NCBI GenBank assembly: GCA_963678705.1
Contig: OY783203.1
Coordinates: forward strand, 46,996,347 to 47,060,346
Origin: Panorpa germanica
Lineage: Eukaryota > Arthropoda > Insecta > Mecoptera > Panorpidae
Reading direction: 5' to 3'
Length of the DNA: 64,000 nucleotides
Shown in pieces: positions 61,894 to 64,000 of this stretch. Each line of letters starts with the position of its first letter. Positions within the stretch are counted from its first letter, which is position 1. Under the pieces are notes generated by a model. It was not told where the DNA came from. It saw only the letters and a list, made by a program, of their open reading frames with translations, and made no database searches. The position numbers were made by a program, and so were the translations under genes.

Positions 61894-62090
61894 TTTTTTT
61901 AATTTAATTTATTTACGGTCGCCTATTTCCGAGTTGGATGTATTTATGGCCTTATGAATTCATATATGTGGACTACACCACGGCCCAATAAGTTTACCAA
62001 CTGGTTTTGATAGCAACCAAATCCAGAAAATATAACTCTGATCCGTGGATCCAGCAATCCGTGGTCCAACGTCAAGCATCAATCCTCTAC
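61894..62090 (-). mobile_element. SINE family B, nearly complete decayed copy (B6)
   Basis: Short A-tail (T7 on the plus strand at 61894), then GGTCGCCTATTTCCGA, TTCATATATGTGGACTACAC, AACCAAATCCAGAAAATATA and AACGTCAAGCATCAATCCTC. The B-box region is scrambled (GTGGATCCAGCAATCC) and part of the body and the extreme 5' end are deleted. No target duplication remains. It is older than B1 by its divergence. Confidence 0.75.
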
Positions 62091-62113
62091 ATTTGTATTT
62101 ACATAACTGTCTA

Positions 62114-62135
62114 TACATTACATTACATTACATTA
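62114..62135 (+). repeat. (ACATT)4 microsatellite
   Basis: Four pentamers plus partial units. Confidence 0.9.
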
Positions 62136-64000
62136 CTACACTATCCTTCATATCCTTTAAACGTTCCACATCCTTTTAATAGCCAAACACACAAGTAGAA
62201 TGAACGAAAACACTTTTTTTTACACAAAGAAGAATCAATTACATATTTTCTATTTTGTTTGGTTATGACAAGTGCATTTTGTTTAGAAATCAATACCGCA
62301 AATTTAAATAACATATCTCTTTATGAACTTAAAGGCAACTTTCTTGCTTTTAAATAAAAAGTAAAATACGTTTTTCGATACCATTTTAAAATTAACCAGG
62401 TGAAAACAAAATTACTCGCAACTTGCTTCTAAAATAAGCTAACAGTAATATCTAATAAATGTTTGTATTGTAAATATTTATATTTGTACTTTAAACTTTA
62501 AATCACTGATCAGTTATACGATTTGCGCCTAAGCCTGGATCCGACTCTGTCACAAACGACAAACCTGGAAGATTAAATTAACTGCAACGAGGTTCGTAAT
62601 CACATTTTCTTTGTCTGAGATAATAATATAAACAAACATTTTGATTAATAGTTTTTACTGTTATCATTTTTATGATATATTTATTAAAAACTTTCCCGTC
62701 TGCCCCGCTGCAAGACAACGTACTCGTATATATTTACCATAATTAATGTCACTATTCACCGTTTTCTTTAACATAACTTCGTACTCCGTTATTTACGTCA
62801 CTATTTATTACCTTATAAAATGAACATGCTTGCTTTTGGTTCAACTAATAACATGTTTGCTCGCTGAAATCAGAACGTAAATTGTTAACATACCTATCAC
62901 AAATTATACTCGTATATGCACTTTGTCTTTAACTATGTAAATGTGTATGATTATGGACCAACACCCACCAACCCAAGAGATAATCATTGTTCATTTCCAA
63001 CGACTGTTGTATTTGGTAAATTATATGTTTACTTAGTGTAAATAAGTCGTAAAATTTAGAACGTTATAGCTACCAACAGCAAGCATCTAAATTACTTGTT
63101 AAAAGTTGTCCACCGCTGCGCTGGAATCCTAGTCGTAAGACGGCAGCCGGAAGTTTCCTTGCAAACATTATTTATCTGTGTTGGTATGCTTACAGTATGA
63201 GTACACACAAAATACTAATACGTTATAATGTAATCGTACATGGATAAATAATGGTACTTAAATAAACCTAGATTGCAACTTAAATAATTCCAGGAAAAAC
63301 CTTGAACTCTTTATTCGCCTTTTTCATTAAGAAAGAAATCCTAGTTTATGGCTAAAAATTACCCTAAGCGACATCTAATTATATACTCGTATATGTAGTC
63401 ACAAACGTTTCTTAATCTTTCATTGAAATATAGATCCAAAAATTGACGAAAATAAAGCTATTTGAAATTTCAATTTCAGTTTTGTTGTTTGCGTCAGCTC
63501 TGCATATGACGTCACAGATTAAATAAGTAATTGAAATTATTATTTATTTCACAACAATCATTTTGTAATACTTAGATGGGATGTACGACTCAGCTGTAAG
63601 TAGTAATTGGCGTATCACATTTACACTTTGTTGTATAAAAGAGATTGATCCGATGAATCGGATGTGACATCACATGCAGGCTTAACAACAACCGGGATAT
63701 GTTCTCTGACAGGAAAACATAGTTAATCTGCACTTATAATTACTAATATCTCCTATGTTAACTACTGTATAATTGTACGTATAGAGAAATTAGTACATAA
63801 AAGAATAAGTCCGGTTACGGAATCTCGATTTTACGATCTCATAAAAAAGTATTTCGAATTTCTCTTTTATTTTTATAATGTTTAATTACGTTAAGTTAAT
63901 AAAAATAAATCAATAATTTCTCTGTAGCACTATATATGTTAAACAAAAGTTGTTCATTAATTTTCCTTTAATAACTTCCAATTTTCCCCTTTTCCTTTTA
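62136..64000. other. Non-coding tract to window end
   Basis: AT-rich unique DNA with no frame worth noting. It includes two copies of ATACTCGTATATG (62907, 63384) and a CRE-type TGACGTCA at 63507. No gene recognised. Confidence 0.55.

Overview
This is an AT-rich, repeat-strewn, gene-poor stretch of eukaryotic nuclear DNA, most likely from an insect. The reasons are: two decayed Tc1/mariner-type transposase fragments of a kind common in arthropods, tRNA-derived SINEs with Pol III B-boxes, several small terminal-inverted-repeat elements (MITEs), abundant short cryptic simple repeats, and no bacterial operon structure. The longest reading frame in 64 kb is 138 codons, and it lies inside a repeat. 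I see no convincing protein-coding gene, rRNA, functional tRNA or CRISPR array. The window fits an intergenic desert or a very large intron. The species cannot be named from the sequence.

Layout. The first 9 kb hold two copies of a long-TIR MITE (family A), a complete SINE with a perfect 11-bp target duplication, and a fold-back element. From 10 to 18 kb lie a dispersed pyrimidine-rich repeat (E), another fold-back MITE, a second SINE type, the two transposase fossils and repeat F. From 19 to 26 kb there is mostly unique AT-rich DNA, a 5' SINE fragment and two direct copies of a hAT-like repeat (D) that differ in an internal 26-bp tandem array. From 30 to 35 kb come two inverted copies of repeat G, a third tRNA-like SINE remnant, the second F copy and repeat I. 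From 36 to 50 kb there are two CCCAGTAAACA-ended MITEs (H), a 0.9-kb PIF/Harbinger-like MITE, an AGGGTTGCCAAC-ended MITE, a third G copy, an 84-bp TA microsatellite and one weak candidate coding exon. The last 14 kb are sparse, with the most informative copy of family A abutting a SINE fragment, and two more SINE fragments.

The parts do not form a pathway. What they record is successive transposon insertion and decay. The best leads are the young SINE insertion, the reconstruction of family A with long TIRs, the repeated terminal motifs in the Harbinger-like MITE, the unclassified families F and G, an apparent excess of the 7-mer ACTCGTA/TACGAGT throughout, and the candidate exon near 49.9 kb. 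No previously undescribed multi-gene system is visible.
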